Below are positions 1-9,791 of a stretch of 64,000 bases of DNA, piece after piece. The notes under the pieces were generated by a model. That model ran no database searches and was not told the origin of the DNA. It saw nothing but the letters and a program-made list of their open reading frames with translations. The DNA comes from Geobacter sp. (lineage in GTDB: Bacteria > Desulfobacterota > Desulfuromonadia > Geobacterales > Geobacteraceae), in the NCBI GenBank assembly GCA_003314535.1, contig POSG01000002.1:124001-188000 (forward strand), read 5' to 3'. Made by a program: the position numbers and the translations under genes. Every line of letters starts with the position of its first letter. The stretch's first letter is position 1.

Positions 1-987
1 AGCAAGAAGCGCTTCCTTCTCCATTACAACTTCCCGCCGTTCTCGGTCGGCGAAACGAGCATGAGGCTCGCTCCGGGACGCCGGGAAATCGGCCACGGAG
101 CTCTTGCCGAAAGAGCGTTGCAAAGGGTGATCCCAAAATTCGACGATTTCCCCTATACCATCAGGGTAGTATCAGATATCCTTGAAAGCAATGGATCATC
201 TTCCATGGCAACAGTATGCGGCGGCTCTCTTTCCCTTATGGACGCTGGCATACCGATAAAGGCTCCAGTTGCAGGTATCGCAATGGGGCTGATAAAGGAA
301 GGCGACGATATCACCATTCTGACTGATATCCTTGGTGATGAAGATCATCTTGGAGATATGGATTTCAAGGTCGCAGGTACTTCCGAGGGAGTTACCGCAC
401 TGCAGATGGATATAAAGATAACCGGCGTAACGAGGGAAATCATGCAGACCGCCTTGGAGCAGGCTCGCGAAGGAAGGCTGCATATTCTCGAGAGGATGTC
501 AGAGGCAATCTCTGAGCCCCGTTCGGAAATGTCCCCGTATGCTCCTAGAATTACGACTATCTACGTAAAAACTGACAAGATACGAGACGTTATTGGTTCG
601 GGTGGAAAGAACGTACGCGGGATAACTGAAGCAACCGGGGTGACGATTGACATAGAGGATACCGGAAAGATAAATATTGCCAGCCATGATATGGCGGCCT
701 GTGAAAAAGCTATCAAGATGATCAGAGACCTCACAGCTGAGGCAGAAGAAGGCAAGCTCTACATGGGAACCGTTAAAAAGGTGATGGATTTCGGTGCATT
801 TGTAGAAATATTCCCCGGAACAGACGGTCTGGTTCACATTTCCGAACTCGACACGGAAAGAGTTAAGAATGTCAGTGATGTTCTGAGAGAGGGTGACAAA
901 GTCCTGGTAAAATGTATAGGGATCGACAAACAGGGCAAGATCAAGCTTTCTCGCAAGGAAGCACTTGGTTCATCCCTGCCGGAATAA
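1..987 (+). CDS. pnp: Polyribonucleotide nucleotidyltransferase, C-terminal part
   Basis: PNPase degrades RNA 3' to 5' by phosphorolysis and works as a trimer in RNA turnover. The window opens inside the gene; the frame is open from base 1, so roughly the first half is missing. The 328 visible residues contain the second RNase PH core (PGRREIGHG near residue 30), then a KH domain with VIGSGGKNV (about residues 195-205), then a C-terminal S1 domain ([24 protein letters not shown]). The internal ATG at 61 is not a real start because the conserved core continues upstream of it. The M16 peptidase gene follows 48 bases later on the same strand, the usual order in Geobacter relatives. Confidence 0.97.
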   Translation, partial: SKKRFLLHYNFPPFSVGETSMRLAPGRREIGHGALAERALQRVIPKFDDFPYTIRVVSDILESNGSSSMATVCGGSLSLMDAGIPIKAPVAGIAMGLIKEGDDITILTDILGDEDHLGDMDFKVAGTSEGVTALQMDIKITGVTREIMQTALEQAREGRLHILERMSEAISEPRSEMSPYAPRITTIYVKTDKIRDVIGSGGKNVRGITEATGVTIDIEDTGKINIASHDMAACEKAIKMIRDLTAEAEEGKLYMGTVKKVMDFGAFVEIFPGTDGLVHISELDTERVKNVSDVLREGDKVLVKCIGIDKQGKIKLSRKEALGSSLPE

Positions 988-1035
988 CGATCGTACAGGG
1001 TTGAAAATACACGGTTTCATGGAAACTTAATCTTA

Positions 1036-2292
1036 ATGATAGTCAAATCGCAGTTGAACAATGGAATCCGCGTCATTACCGAAAATATTCCCCATGCCCA
1101 TTCCGTATCCATAGGTATATGGGTAACCAACGGATCGCGTCACGATCGAAGGGATCTCAACGGTGTCGCCCATTTCATTGAACACCTGCTGTTCAAGGGA
1201 ACCGAAAAACGTTCCGCACTGGACATCGCCCGCGAAATAGATTCAGTGGGCGGTGTCCTCAATGCTTTCACCTGCCGGGAATACCTGTGCTTTTATGCTA
1301 AGGTTCTAAGTGATGCGCTCCCCAAGGCTGTTGACCTTCTTGCTGACATATTTCTCAACTCATCGTTCGAGGAATCAGAGGTAGAAAAGGAACGCAAGGT
1401 AATTCTTCAGGAAATCCGGATGCTGAAAGACAGTCCGGATAACTATATACACGAACTTTTCTGCCAGAGTTTCTGGAAAAGCCACCCCCTGGGGATGTCA
1501 ATTGTCGGGACGGAAGAAAGCGTCTCCGGAATGTCCAGGGATGCTTTGCTCAGCACCCGGCATGAAAGATTCAAAGCTGAAGATATAATTATTTGCGCAG
1601 CAGGCAATCTCAGACATTCCGAACTCATATCCCTTTTGGGAACTCATTTCAATGAAGTGCCGACCGGAACCTATTCCTGTCCCGGCAATCCTCCCATTTA
1701 TGAAAGGCAAGTAAGAATCCTGGAAAAAGACCTTGAACAGGTACACCTATGCCTGGGAACCAAGGCTTTGCCTCAGGACAGCCCGTTGCGCTATGCCGGA
1801 TATATTCTGAATGCGATTCTTGGCGGAAGCATCAGTTCCCGACTTTTTCAGGAAGTCAGGGAGAAGCTCGGCCTGGCCTATTCCGTCTACTCATATGTTC
1901 TTTCCCATTCCGATGCTGGCACGATGGTTGTTTATGCCGGAACCAAGCCCGACAAGCTCTCGGAAGTAATCGAAATCGTCCTGAAGGCTCTGCATACATT
2001 GAAAACTGAACCCGTTTCTCCGTCAGAGATGGCCTTCGCCAAGGAACATCTGAAAGGAAATCTGCTCCTCTCCCTGGAAAACAGCGACAACAGGATGACA
2101 AAGCTGGCAAAAAACGAAATATATTTCAGGCGGCAGATACCGATCAGTGAAATTCTCGATGGTTTGAAGCATGTTTCGTCCGATGATGTCGTTGGACTAG
2201 GAGCTCAGCTTTTTAAAGGAGACTATTTGACGCTGGAATTGCTCGGTAAAATTGACAGCCGTTCAATTACACCGGAATTACTTTTCATTTGA
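1036..2292 (+). CDS. M16 family zinc peptidase (processing-protease-like)
   Basis: A 418-residue insulinase/M16-type metallopeptidase. The inverted zinc motif HFIEH is at residues 46-50, with the distal glutamate expected in ERKVILQEI near residue 125. A second, inactive M16 domain follows ([19 protein letters not shown] around 270-290), as in single-chain bacterial homologues of mitochondrial processing peptidase such as Bacillus YmxG. No signal peptide is visible, so a cytoplasmic enzyme is likely. It sits between pnp and dut, with dut starting only 7 bases after its stop, so the three are probably co-transcribed. The substrate is unknown. Confidence 0.93.
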   Translation: MIVKSQLNNGIRVITENIPHAHSVSIGIWVTNGSRHDRRDLNGVAHFIEHLLFKGTEKRSALDIAREIDSVGGVLNAFTCREYLCFYAKVLSDALPKAVDLLADIFLNSSFEESEVEKERKVILQEIRMLKDSPDNYIHELFCQSFWKSHPLGMSIVGTEESVSGMSRDALLSTRHERFKAEDIIICAAGNLRHSELISLLGTHFNEVPTGTYSCPGNPPIYERQVRILEKDLEQVHLCLGTKALPQDSPLRYAGYILNAILGGSISSRLFQEVREKLGLAYSVYSYVLSHSDAGTMVVYAGTKPDKLSEVIEIVLKALHTLKTEPVSPSEMAFAKEHLKGNLLLSLENSDNRMTKLAKNEIYFRRQIPISEILDGLKHVSSDDVVGLGAQLFKGDYLTLELLGKIDSRSITPELLFI

Positions 2293-2299
2293 GATCCAG

Positions 2300-2755
2300 A
2301 TGGAAAACTATCATAAAATTAAGATAAGGCGACTGAACAGATCAAGCGAAAATCCCTTGCCTTGCTATATGACAGAGCATTCCGCGGGTATGGATCTTTA
2401 TGCCGAGTTGCCAGATGATATCGTCCTCGCACCAGGAGAAAGGGGGCGCATTCCGACAGGCATTGCTATTGAACTTGCGGATGGATACGAGGCTCAGATA
2501 AGACCTCGTAGCGGTTTGGCTTTGCGCAATGGCGTCACCCTGGTTAATTCACCCGGTACGATAGATCCAGATTACCGGGGCGAAATTGCAATCATACTTA
2601 TCAACCATGGAAACGAGTCTTTTACCGTAAAAAACGGCGACAGGATTGCCCAGATGGTTTTTGCCCGTTTTGTCAGGGTTGACCTGCATGAGGTGGATGA
2701 ACTTGGAGAAACTGCCAGGGGTGAAAACGGTTTCGGACATACCGGAATCTCCTGA
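2300..2755 (+). CDS. dut: Deoxyuridine 5'-triphosphate nucleotidohydrolase (dUTPase)
   Basis: Hydrolyses dUTP to dUMP and pyrophosphate, keeping uracil out of DNA and supplying dTMP synthesis. The 151-residue product has the trimeric dUTPase motifs in order: [33 protein letters not shown] and the C-terminal arm [10 protein letters not shown] that closes over the active site. The ATG at 2300 was chosen over an in-frame upstream start at 2252 because it gives the normal family length and begins just after the M16 stop. It lies in the pnp-M16-dut run. Confidence 0.96.
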   Translation: MENYHKIKIRRLNRSSENPLPCYMTEHSAGMDLYAELPDDIVLAPGERGRIPTGIAIELADGYEAQIRPRSGLALRNGVTLVNSPGTIDPDYRGEIAIILINHGNESFTVKNGDRIAQMVFARFVRVDLHEVDELGETARGENGFGHTGIS

Positions 2756-2801
2756 TTATTTCTCACTGTCCCCATATTGGCGAACATGTCCCGGATCGAA
2801 T

Positions 2802-3410
2802 ATGCTTCTCGAAATAAACCCTTCAAATCCACAGAATCGTCTAATCTCAAGGGTAGTTGAAACCCTCGAAAAAGGCGGTGTAATCGCTTATCCCACAGAT
2901 ACCACATATGGAATCGGCTGCAGCATCTTCAACAAGAAAGGTATCGAGAGGATATACACCATCAAGCAAAGGGAGAAAAAAAAGCCCTTCTCTTTCATAT
3001 GCAGTGATCTTTCAGACATCGCCCGGTATGCGAAAGTGAGCAATTTCCAGTACAAGGTGATGAAGCGCCTTCTTCCGGGTCCGTATACCTTCGTTTTACC
3101 TGCTTCCAGTATTGTCCCTGACCTCCTGGTCACAAAACAGAAAACAGTTGGAATCAGAATCCCAGACAATACAATTTGCCTTTCAATCGTCAGATCACTT
3201 GGCCATCCTATTATAACAACGAGCGCTAATCGTTCTGGTGAAGAGCCGATAGGCGACCCAGCCGAAGTAGAACGGTACATGGGCCGACAACTTGATCTTG
3301 TTGTTGACGGTGGAAATCTTTCCACTGCCGTGAGTTCAGTAGTAAGCTTGATAAATGACTTTCCTGAAGTTCTGCGCAAAGGAATCGGTGACGTATCTTG
3401 GTGTGAATAA
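2802..3410 (+). CDS. Sua5/YciO/YrdC family protein (L-threonylcarbamoyladenylate synthase-like)
   Basis: A YrdC-fold protein of 202 residues with GGVIAYPTDTTYGIGC near the N terminus, KQREKKKPFSFIC and TTSANRSGE. The family makes threonylcarbamoyl-AMP from threonine, bicarbonate and ATP for the t6A37 modification of ANN-decoding tRNAs. Length, the absence of a C-terminal Sua5 domain and the ending resemble the YciO branch, whose in vivo role is less certain than that of TsaC/YrdC. The ATG at 2802 was preferred because an upstream in-frame start would overlap dut by over 100 bases and add unrelated sequence. It begins 46 bases after dut. Confidence 0.88.
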   Translation: MLLEINPSNPQNRLISRVVETLEKGGVIAYPTDTTYGIGCSIFNKKGIERIYTIKQREKKKPFSFICSDLSDIARYAKVSNFQYKVMKRLLPGPYTFVLPASSIVPDLLVTKQKTVGIRIPDNTICLSIVRSLGHPIITTSANRSGEEPIGDPAEVERYMGRQLDLVVDGGNLSTAVSSVVSLINDFPEVLRKGIGDVSWCE

Positions 3411-3494
3411 AATAGCGTTGTTTATCCCTTGACATATCCTGCACAAAAACATTGACAGCTCAAATTTATGAATCTTGTGGCAAGAGGTTTAAAT

Positions 3495-4172
3495 ATGGCG
3501 GTTATTTTCGATTTTGACGGTATCATTGTGGATACCGAACCAATTCACTACAATGCTTTTCAGCAGGTACTCAACCCTCTGGGACTTGGATATTCCTGGG
3601 AAGAGTACATGGAAAGATATATCGGTTTCGATGACCGGGACGCATTTCGCGAAGTATACCGTGCAGCCGGGAAAGAGATCGGGCCGGAACAACTTGCCGC
3701 CCTGATCGACAGGAAGGCAGCTTTATTTGAGCAAATAGTACAACAGGGAGTAACTGCCTATCCGGGAGTCATCTCGTTACTCACCAAACTTAAAGGAAAA
3801 GTTCCCCTTGCACTTTGCAGCGGAGCCCTTCAAAGCGACATACTCCCAATTCTCGACAATATGGCCATCAGGAATGTTTTTGACGTTTTGGTAACGGCGG
3901 ATGACGTTAAAGCGAGCAAGCCGGATCCGCAGAGCTATATCCTTGCCGTAAAAAAATTGTCAGAGGCTTTTCCGGAAAAGTGCATAACTTCTGATCGTTG
4001 CATCGCTATCGAAGACACTCCGGCTGGTATTGCCTCTGCATTGAAGGCCGGGGTAAGGGTCCTGGCTGTGACAAACAGTTACACTGCGGACCGTCTCGAT
4101 GGGGCCGCTCATGTCACTGATACGTTAGAATCAGTTACCATTGAAATGCTTGCAAAACTTGTGGGAAAATAA
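3495..4172 (+). CDS. HAD family hydrolase, beta-phosphoglucomutase/phosphatase-like
   Basis: A 225-residue HAD phosphatase with a helical cap. Motif I is FDFDGIIVDTEP at the N terminus (Asp nucleophile and the +2 Asp), motif II is in LALCSGA, motif III Lys is in ASKPDPQSY, and motif IV is IEDTPAGIASALKAG. These fit the beta-phosphoglucomutase/phosphoglycolate phosphatase subgroup; the substrate cannot be read from the sequence. The ATG at 3495 was chosen because AGAGG lies about 8 bases upstream and the protein then starts immediately before motif I; an in-frame ATG at 3468 would add nine residues. It converges with the M23 peptidase gene. Confidence 0.88.
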   Translation: MAVIFDFDGIIVDTEPIHYNAFQQVLNPLGLGYSWEEYMERYIGFDDRDAFREVYRAAGKEIGPEQLAALIDRKAALFEQIVQQGVTAYPGVISLLTKLKGKVPLALCSGALQSDILPILDNMAIRNVFDVLVTADDVKASKPDPQSYILAVKKLSEAFPEKCITSDRCIAIEDTPAGIASALKAGVRVLAVTNSYTADRLDGAAHVTDTLESVTIEMLAKLVGK

Positions 4173-4204
4173 GCTTTGTTGTCGAACGGTGGAGTGACAG
4201 TGAG

Positions 4205-4969
4205 CTATGGATGATTCAGGGGCAAATTGGTAAGCACTATGGTGCCGTCGTCCATTACGACTTTCCGTACAGGCAAGCTTGCGCTCCTCGTGCTATGCAC
4301 AGAGGCAAACCTGCGTGCTCCCCATGATTCAGGAAGATATTGCGGCGTAATGTTTTCACCCATTCGCCAAGCTTCGAAGTGGAGGTGGGGCCCCGTGGAC
4401 CTCCCGGTGGAGCCGGTAAGTGCAATTATAGTGTTCGTACCGACTTTTTCGCCGGTGGAAACCATGTTTTGACTGTTATGGGCGTAAAGGGTTATCGTAC
4501 CATTTTCATGATCAACAATGACGATGTTTCCATATCCGCTTTTGTAACCGCTGTAGGTTATGATTCCGGCAGAAACTGGTCTTACGGAAGTTCCTTTGGC
4601 AACGGCTATATCGATTCCATGATGGTTTTTTGTCATACCTGTGAATGGATCGGATCTGAACCCTGGAGGGGATGTGATCAATCCATTTACTGGAAGCATA
4701 GAAAATCTCGGTACTGTATTTCCGTTTCGGTCCTTAACGGTTTTGCTGATGGAAGTCAAAGATTTTCCGAAAGGCCCTGTTCCCGCTCGGTTTTTTTTCT
4801 TTGAAAGAGGTGAGTCCCTAAGGAAGAGAACCGCGTTTTTTTTCCCGGGCATATCGGTAAAGCAGACGGATCCGTCTTCAGATGTATAACTGAATACATC
4901 TGCGCCGGATTCATTTGATATGATCGATAACACACCGAATAAGATGATGAATTGCGTTGCTCTAATCAT
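4205..4969 (-). CDS. Secreted M23 (LytM-type) peptidoglycan endopeptidase with N-terminal DUF4124 domain
   Basis: A 254-residue exported protein. Residues 1 to about 23 form a hydrophobic signal peptide. It is followed by a DUF4124-like segment (SYTSEDGSVCFTDMPG), a linker, and an M23 metallopeptidase domain with HHGIDIAV and the zinc motif GPHLHFEAW, preceded by SGYGNIVIVDHENG. M23 enzymes cleave peptide cross-links of peptidoglycan in the periplasm. After the peptidase there is another tail segment ending KVVMDDGTIVLTNLPLN, which looks like a second, degenerate copy of the 'DG..FTN.P' DUF4124 pattern. It is divergent from panE; the 95-base gap between them is AT-rich. The lytic transglycosylase at 14177-14794 carries the same N-terminal module. 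Confidence 0.9.
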   Translation of the reverse strand: MIRATQFIILFGVLSIISNESGADVFSYTSEDGSVCFTDMPGKKNAVLFLRDSPLSKKKNRAGTGPFGKSLTSISKTVKDRNGNTVPRFSMLPVNGLITSPPGFRSDPFTGMTKNHHGIDIAVAKGTSVRPVSAGIITYSGYKSGYGNIVIVDHENGTITLYAHNSQNMVSTGEKVGTNTIIALTGSTGRSTGPHLHFEAWRMGENITPQYLPESWGARRFASVHSTRSASLPVRKVVMDDGTIVLTNLPLNHP

Positions 4970-5064
4970 TTGTCTTATATATATTCAAAAAAACAATAAA
5001 GCAACTGCTAACTGATTTTTTCGAAAAAGTTCAGTTAGAATGATCCGGAAGGGGATAACAGACG

Positions 5065-5976
5065 ATGCGTATTGCTGTTGTAGGCGCAGGAGCATTGGGA
5101 CTTTATTACGGAGCAGTACTGCAAAAAGCCGGAAATGACGTACACTTTCTTCTGAGGCGTGATTTCGATGCAGTCATGGCAAATGGACTCACAATTTATT
5201 CAGTGAACGGAGATTTCCACCTGCCGCGCGTAAAGGGGTACCGAAGAGCGGATGAAATAGGTGAAGTTGATCTGGTAGTGATAGGTCTGAAGACATTTGC
5301 CAATCACAGGTATGCCGAGTTAATTTCTCCTCTCCTGGGCACAAGCACTCTTATTCTCACTCTGCAGAACGGCCTTGGAAATGAAGAGGCGCTTTCAGCG
5401 CTTTTCGGTGAAAAAAGAATACTCGGCGGCGTAGCTTTTCTGTGTTCTAACCGAGGAGTCCCGGGAGTAGTCCATCATCTGGGAGAAGGACGGATTATTT
5501 TGGGGGAATATACTAAAAAAGGCACCGCCAGAGCTGAAAAAATCGCTGCCTTGTTCGCGGAAGCGGGGGTGGATTGCAAGGCCGTTCCAGACCTGAAGCG
5601 CGCTCGTTGGGAAAAGCTTGTGTGGAACATACCCTTTAACGGCCTTTGTGCCCTGATGATGAAGCCTGTTGACGAACTTCTGTCTCTTGCGGCAACAAGA
5701 AAGCTGATCATAGACATGATGGGCGAGGTTATTGTTGGTGGCAACGCACAAGGCCTGATGAAGGACATGCCGGAAACGCTTGCTGAAAAAATGGTCATAT
5801 TTTCCGAAAATCTCGGAGCATACAAGCCGTCGATGATGATTGACAGGATCGAAGGTCGCTCCCTTGAGCTGGATGCAATTTTCGGCGTTCCTCTGGAAGC
5901 TGCGGCATCCCGGGGAGTTGCAATGCCCCGTGTAGAAGAATTGCATGCCCTTTTGCAGTTGATGGAAAAACGATAG
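5065..5976 (+). CDS. panE: 2-dehydropantoate 2-reductase (ketopantoate reductase) family
   Basis: Reduces 2-dehydropantoate to pantoate with NADPH in pantothenate/CoA synthesis. The 303-residue protein starts with the Rossmann motif MRIAVVGAGALGLYYG. TLQNGLGNEE and the C-terminal helical-domain block RWEKLVWNIPFNGLCAL follow, which carry the family's catalytic Lys and substrate-binding Asn. SYKPSMMIDRIEGRSLE-like sequence near residue 255 (YKPSMMIDRIEGRSLELDAI) is also typical. GGAAGGGG lies upstream of the ATG. Genomes often hold several ApbA/PanE paralogues, so the exact substrate is not proven. It stands alone between the divergent M23 gene and the glnB promoter region. Confidence 0.88.
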   Translation: MRIAVVGAGALGLYYGAVLQKAGNDVHFLLRRDFDAVMANGLTIYSVNGDFHLPRVKGYRRADEIGEVDLVVIGLKTFANHRYAELISPLLGTSTLILTLQNGLGNEEALSALFGEKRILGGVAFLCSNRGVPGVVHHLGEGRIILGEYTKKGTARAEKIAALFAEAGVDCKAVPDLKRARWEKLVWNIPFNGLCALMMKPVDELLSLAATRKLIIDMMGEVIVGGNAQGLMKDMPETLAEKMVIFSENLGAYKPSMMIDRIEGRSLELDAIFGVPLEAAASRGVAMPRVEELHALLQLMEKR

Positions 5977-6212
5977 GGCAAAATTACAACTTGCTGGATA
6001 AGCGAAAAGTGGTCAGTGATCCCTCGATATTATCCGCAGGTATACAAAAATTAGTCATTTCCTACCTCAATTTTCAAAAACATGTTGGGAAATGATGCAC
6101 TTTTAGGCAATTGCAGGGAATTGTGCTTAATAATTAGGCTGATCAATCGCAGGACTGACAATTGCAAGTTCCATCATATTGTAATCATTAATAAAAATAA
6201 TTCATTTCATGC

Positions 6213-6228
6213 CGGCATGCATATTGCT
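6213..6228 (+). promoter_or_regulatory. Sigma-54 (-24/-12) promoter for glnB-glnA
   Basis: CGGCATGCATATTGCT matches the sigma-54 consensus (TGGCAC-N5-TTGCW): GG at 6214-6215 and GC at 6226-6227 with the exact required spacing. The expected start of transcription is about 6239, leaving a leader of about 70 bases before the GTG of glnB. The 332-base gap from 5977 otherwise holds AT-rich sequence. TGCACTTTTAGGCA (from about 6096) and GCAGGGAATTGTGC (from about 6113) contain half-sites that could bind an enhancer-binding protein, but I cannot assign one. A second CCGGCATGC lies at 6254-6262, 42 bases downstream of the one inside the promoter. Confidence 0.8.
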
Positions 6229-6308
6229 ATTGTCAACGCGAACTAAGCTTGCACCGGCATGCGATATTTTCCGAACTAGTTTTAAAATTTTCCGAGGGGG
6301 TGATCTGA

Positions 6309-6647
<339 letters not shown>

Positions 6648-6681
6648 TCTCAACACTTAACCTGCATGAAGGAGATATGAA

Positions 6682-8094
6682 ATGACCCCAACGGAAGTTG
6701 TAAAGTTTGCTCAGGAAAACGGCGCTCTCATGGTGGACTTCAAATTCATGGATTTCGTCGGTATTTGGCAGCATTTCACCGTGCCTATCAGTGAATTCGA
6801 CGAGGACGTCTTTGAGGAGGGTCTCGGTTTTGACGGATCATCAATCCGCGGTTGGCAGCCCATTCACGCATCGGACATGATCATCCTGCCCGATCCGGCC
6901 ACTGCCAAAATGGACCCGTTTACGGCAATACCGACGCTGAGCCTCATCTGCAACATTTTCGACCCGATCACCAAAGAAGCATACAGCCGCGATCCCCGCA
7001 ACATCGCCAAGAAGGCCGAAGCATACCTCAAGTCCACCGGCGCCGGCGATACCGCTTACTTCGGACCCGAAGCAGAATTCTTCATTTTCGACGACGTACG
7101 CTTCGATTCAACCTCGAACCAATCTTTCTACGTTGTCGATTCATCCGAAGGCATCTGGAATTCCGGTCGTGAAGAGTTCCCCAATCTTGGCTACAAGCCG
7201 CGCCACAAGGAAGGTTATTTCCCGGTTCCTCCCACGGATTCCTTGAACGATCTGAGGAACGAGATGGTGCTGGAAATGCAGAAAGTCGGCATCCGTATCG
7301 AGTGTCAGCACCATGAGGTTGCCACTGGCGGCCAGGCCGAAATCGACATGCGTTTCGATTCCATGGTCGAAATGGCCGACAAGCTGCAGTGGTTCAAGTA
7401 CATAATCAAGAACGTAGCCCAGCGCAACGGCAAGACCGTTACCTTCATGCCGAAGCCTCTCTACGGTGACAACGGTTCGGGTATGCATACCCATGTCTCA
7501 ATCTGGAAAGACGGCACCAACCTTTTCGCGGGCGACAAATACGGCGGACTGTCTCAGATGGCGCTCTATTTCATTGGTGGCATCATCAAGCATGCCAAGG
7601 CACTGAGCGGTTTCTGCAACCCGACCACAAACTCTTACAAGCGTCTGGTTCCCGGCTTTGAGGCTCCCGTCAATATGGCGTATTCGAGCCGCAACCGTTC
7701 CGCGGCCCTCAGGATCCCCATGTTCTCCACCAACCCAAAATCCAAACGGGTCGAGTACCGCACGCCGGATCCTTCCTGCAACGGTTATCTCGCCTTTGCC
7801 GCCATCCTCATGGCAGGACTCGATGGAATCGAGAACAAGATCGATCCGGGACAGCCCCTGGACAAGGATATCTACGGCCTGACCCCTGAAGAACTTGCCG
7901 ATATCCCGTCAGCTCCGGGTAGCCTCGAAGAGGCCCTCAAAGCCCTCAAGGATGACCATGAATTCCTCCTCAAAGGTGATGTGTTTACCCAGGATGTAAT
8001 AGACAAGTGGATCGAGTACAAGACCGAAGCCGAGGTGAACGCTGTTCGCATGCGTCCTGTGCCGATGGAGTTTGCTCTTTATTTCGATATCTAA
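6682..8094 (+). CDS. glnA: Glutamine synthetase, type I
   Basis: Makes glutamine from glutamate, ammonium and ATP; a cytoplasmic dodecamer. The 470-residue length is that of the bacterial GS-I beta group. [14 protein letters not shown] (N-terminal beta-grasp), [21 protein letters not shown] and [10 protein letters not shown] are all present. Tyr398 in [11 protein letters not shown] occupies the adenylylation site of GlnE-regulated enzymes, so covalent control is likely. GGAG precedes the ATG. It is the second gene of the glnB operon and is followed by a strong intrinsic terminator. The PII protein next door is the expected upstream signal for adenylylation. Confidence 0.98.
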   Translation: MTPTEVVKFAQENGALMVDFKFMDFVGIWQHFTVPISEFDEDVFEEGLGFDGSSIRGWQPIHASDMIILPDPATAKMDPFTAIPTLSLICNIFDPITKEAYSRDPRNIAKKAEAYLKSTGAGDTAYFGPEAEFFIFDDVRFDSTSNQSFYVVDSSEGIWNSGREEFPNLGYKPRHKEGYFPVPPTDSLNDLRNEMVLEMQKVGIRIECQHHEVATGGQAEIDMRFDSMVEMADKLQWFKYIIKNVAQRNGKTVTFMPKPLYGDNGSGMHTHVSIWKDGTNLFAGDKYGGLSQMALYFIGGIIKHAKALSGFCNPTTNSYKRLVPGFEAPVNMAYSSRNRSAALRIPMFSTNPKSKRVEYRTPDPSCNGYLAFAAILMAGLDGIENKIDPGQPLDKDIYGLTPEELADIPSAPGSLEEALKALKDDHEFLLKGDVFTQDVIDKWIEYKTEAEVNAVRMRPVPMEFALYFDI

Positions 8095-8118
8095 CAGAGA
8101 AATCTCACCCTGAAAAGA

Positions 8119-8147
8119 AAGGCGGGCTGCAACCCGCCTTTTTTTAT
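8119..8147 (+). terminator. Intrinsic terminator after glnA
   Basis: AGGCGGGCTGCAACCCGCCT forms a 7-8 bp GC-rich stem with a short loop and is followed directly by a run of seven T. It lies 25 bases after the glnA stop, closing the glnB-glnA operon before the next gene at 8257. Confidence 0.93.
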
Positions 8148-8256
8148 TTCTTGCCATATTTCCCATCCAAGGAATACCATAGCATTCATTGACTTTCATA
8201 TCCCGATTTGCTAGAAAAATGAGTTCATAAGTTATTTCGACTCTGTCAGGAAATTC

Positions 8257-8937
8257 ATGGAAGAATTAATTCTCAAGATCTCTATCATGCTCGTTCCAGC
8301 GCTTTTTGCCATAACCTGCCACGAAGTGTCCCACGGTTATGTAGCATACCGATTCGGGGACCCTACGGCCAGTTCCCTTGGCAGGTTAACACTCAATCCT
8401 CTTAAGCATCTGGACATCATCGGAACTCTGATGGTTTTTCTGGTGGGGATAGGGTGGGCGAAACCTGTCCCGGTCAATTTTTCCAACCTTCGCAACCCAA
8501 AGCGGGACATGATCTGGGTAGCAGTTGCGGGACCTGTCACAAACTTCATTTTGGCAGTGTTGTCCGCTATTGCACTGCGACTAGCAGCAGCAATATCTTT
8601 CGGCGATTCTACCGTGCTGTTTCTCAGCCTCATCCTGAAACCTTTGTCCCTTATGCTCGCTTTTTCAGTATATATCAATCTACTTCTTGCCATTTTCAAC
8701 CTGATCCCCGTACCGCCCCTTGATGGCGGACGGGTCGTTGTAGGGCTTCTCCCCTATCGCCAGGCTGCTGCATTTTCCCGTATCGAGCCTTACGGAATGA
8801 TTATCATCATCGTGCTTGTATTCTTCACCAACCTGTTCAGTTATGTGCTTGCTCCTTTGCTTGAAATTAGCGTAAACATTCTCGCTGGTCCGCAAAGCGG
8901 GTTGGTGCACACAGTAACAACATTCCTGATGAGATGA
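8257..8937 (+). CDS. Site-2 protease family intramembrane metalloprotease (M50)
   Basis: A 226-residue polytopic membrane protein. The zinc motif is in TCHEVSHGYVAYRFGD (HExxH, about residues 22-26) within the first hydrophobic segment, and the second active-site motif NLIPVPPLDGGRV is near residue 150. The short form without PDZ domains is like the YwhC/'site-2 protease family' group rather than RseP, so the substrate is unknown. Its weakly spaced upstream region follows the glnA terminator, suggesting its own promoter. It precedes scpA by 41 bases, a common arrangement in this lineage, probably forming an operon with scpA-scpB. Confidence 0.92.
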   Translation: MEELILKISIMLVPALFAITCHEVSHGYVAYRFGDPTASSLGRLTLNPLKHLDIIGTLMVFLVGIGWAKPVPVNFSNLRNPKRDMIWVAVAGPVTNFILAVLSAIALRLAAAISFGDSTVLFLSLILKPLSLMLAFSVYINLLLAIFNLIPVPPLDGGRVVVGLLPYRQAAAFSRIEPYGMIIIIVLVFFTNLFSYVLAPLLEISVNILAGPQSGLVHTVTTFLMR

Positions 8938-8978
8938 GAAAAGCCTTACAATCGTTATGCTACGGGGAGTGTTATTGA

Positions 8979-9791
8979 GTGGACAGTATTGAAATTGAGA
9001 CATCTGTCGAATTAACGGGAAGGTGTGACTCAATTTATAATGTAAAGCTTGATCAGTTTGAAGGTCCGCTTGACTTACTGCTTTTCCTTATCAAGAAGAA
9101 CGAGCTGGATATCTGCGACATCCCGATAGCATTAATCACCAGGCAATATCTTGAGTACATAAACATGATGAAGGAACTCAACCTTGAAGTGGCAGGGGAT
9201 TTTCTAGTCATGGCCTCGACACTGATTCAGATTAAATCCGGCATGCTGCTGCCCAGCGTCACTGAAGATTCGGAAGACGAGGTGGAAGAAGATCCACGTG
9301 CTGAACTGATCAGAAGGTTGCTCGAATACAGCAGATACAAGGAAGCTGCCTTGCAGTTGAGTGAACGAAAACAACTCGGGCGTGATCATTTCGCAAGGAA
9401 CTTCCCTTCCTCTGAAGTCCAGCAGGTGGAGGAAACCGATCAACCACTGGAACTGGAGCTTTTCGACCTTATCGAGGCCTTTCGGCGCATAATAGTGAAA
9501 GCGCCGAAAAAGAGCTTTCATGAAGTAAGTGCCGAATCAATAAGCATAGCGGAAAGAATAAATGAAATACTTTCTATTCTTCAGGAGAGAGACACCTTGT
9601 CATTCGAAGATCTTTTCGAGGGCGGCAGGGATCTTGATTACCTAGTGGCAACATTTCTCGCAATCCTCGAACTTTGCAAGCTGAAAATGATCAGGGTAAG
9701 CCAGAACAACCAATTTGGAACAATATGGATACAACCGGCAGTGTTGGATGAAGCGGCAAGGTTGATGGTGGATGACAATGCTATCGAATAA
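8979..9791 (+). CDS. scpA: Segregation and condensation protein A (kleisin)
   Basis: ScpA is the kleisin bridging SMC heads in the Smc-ScpAB condensin that organises and segregates chromosomes. The 270-residue product has the conserved N-terminal block LDQFEGPLDLLLFLIKKNELDI and the helical core MASTLIQIKSGMLLP, plus a C-terminal winged-helix region (FLAILELCKLKMI). The start is GTG at 8979, with GGGGAG about 8 bases upstream. Its 3' end overlaps scpB by 20 bases, indicating translational coupling of the two partners. Confidence 0.95.
   Translation: MDSIEIETSVELTGRCDSIYNVKLDQFEGPLDLLLFLIKKNELDICDIPIALITRQYLEYINMMKELNLEVAGDFLVMASTLIQIKSGMLLPSVTEDSEDEVEEDPRAELIRRLLEYSRYKEAALQLSERKQLGRDHFARNFPSSEVQQVEETDQPLELELFDLIEAFRRIIVKAPKKSFHEVSAESISIAERINEILSILQERDTLSFEDLFEGGRDLDYLVATFLAILELCKLKMIRVSQNNQFGTIWIQPAVLDEAARLMVDDNAIE

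Noticed and set aside
7141-7494. Antisense open frame inside glnA
   Set aside because: Mirror of a strongly coding region; the translated sequence resembles no protein family.
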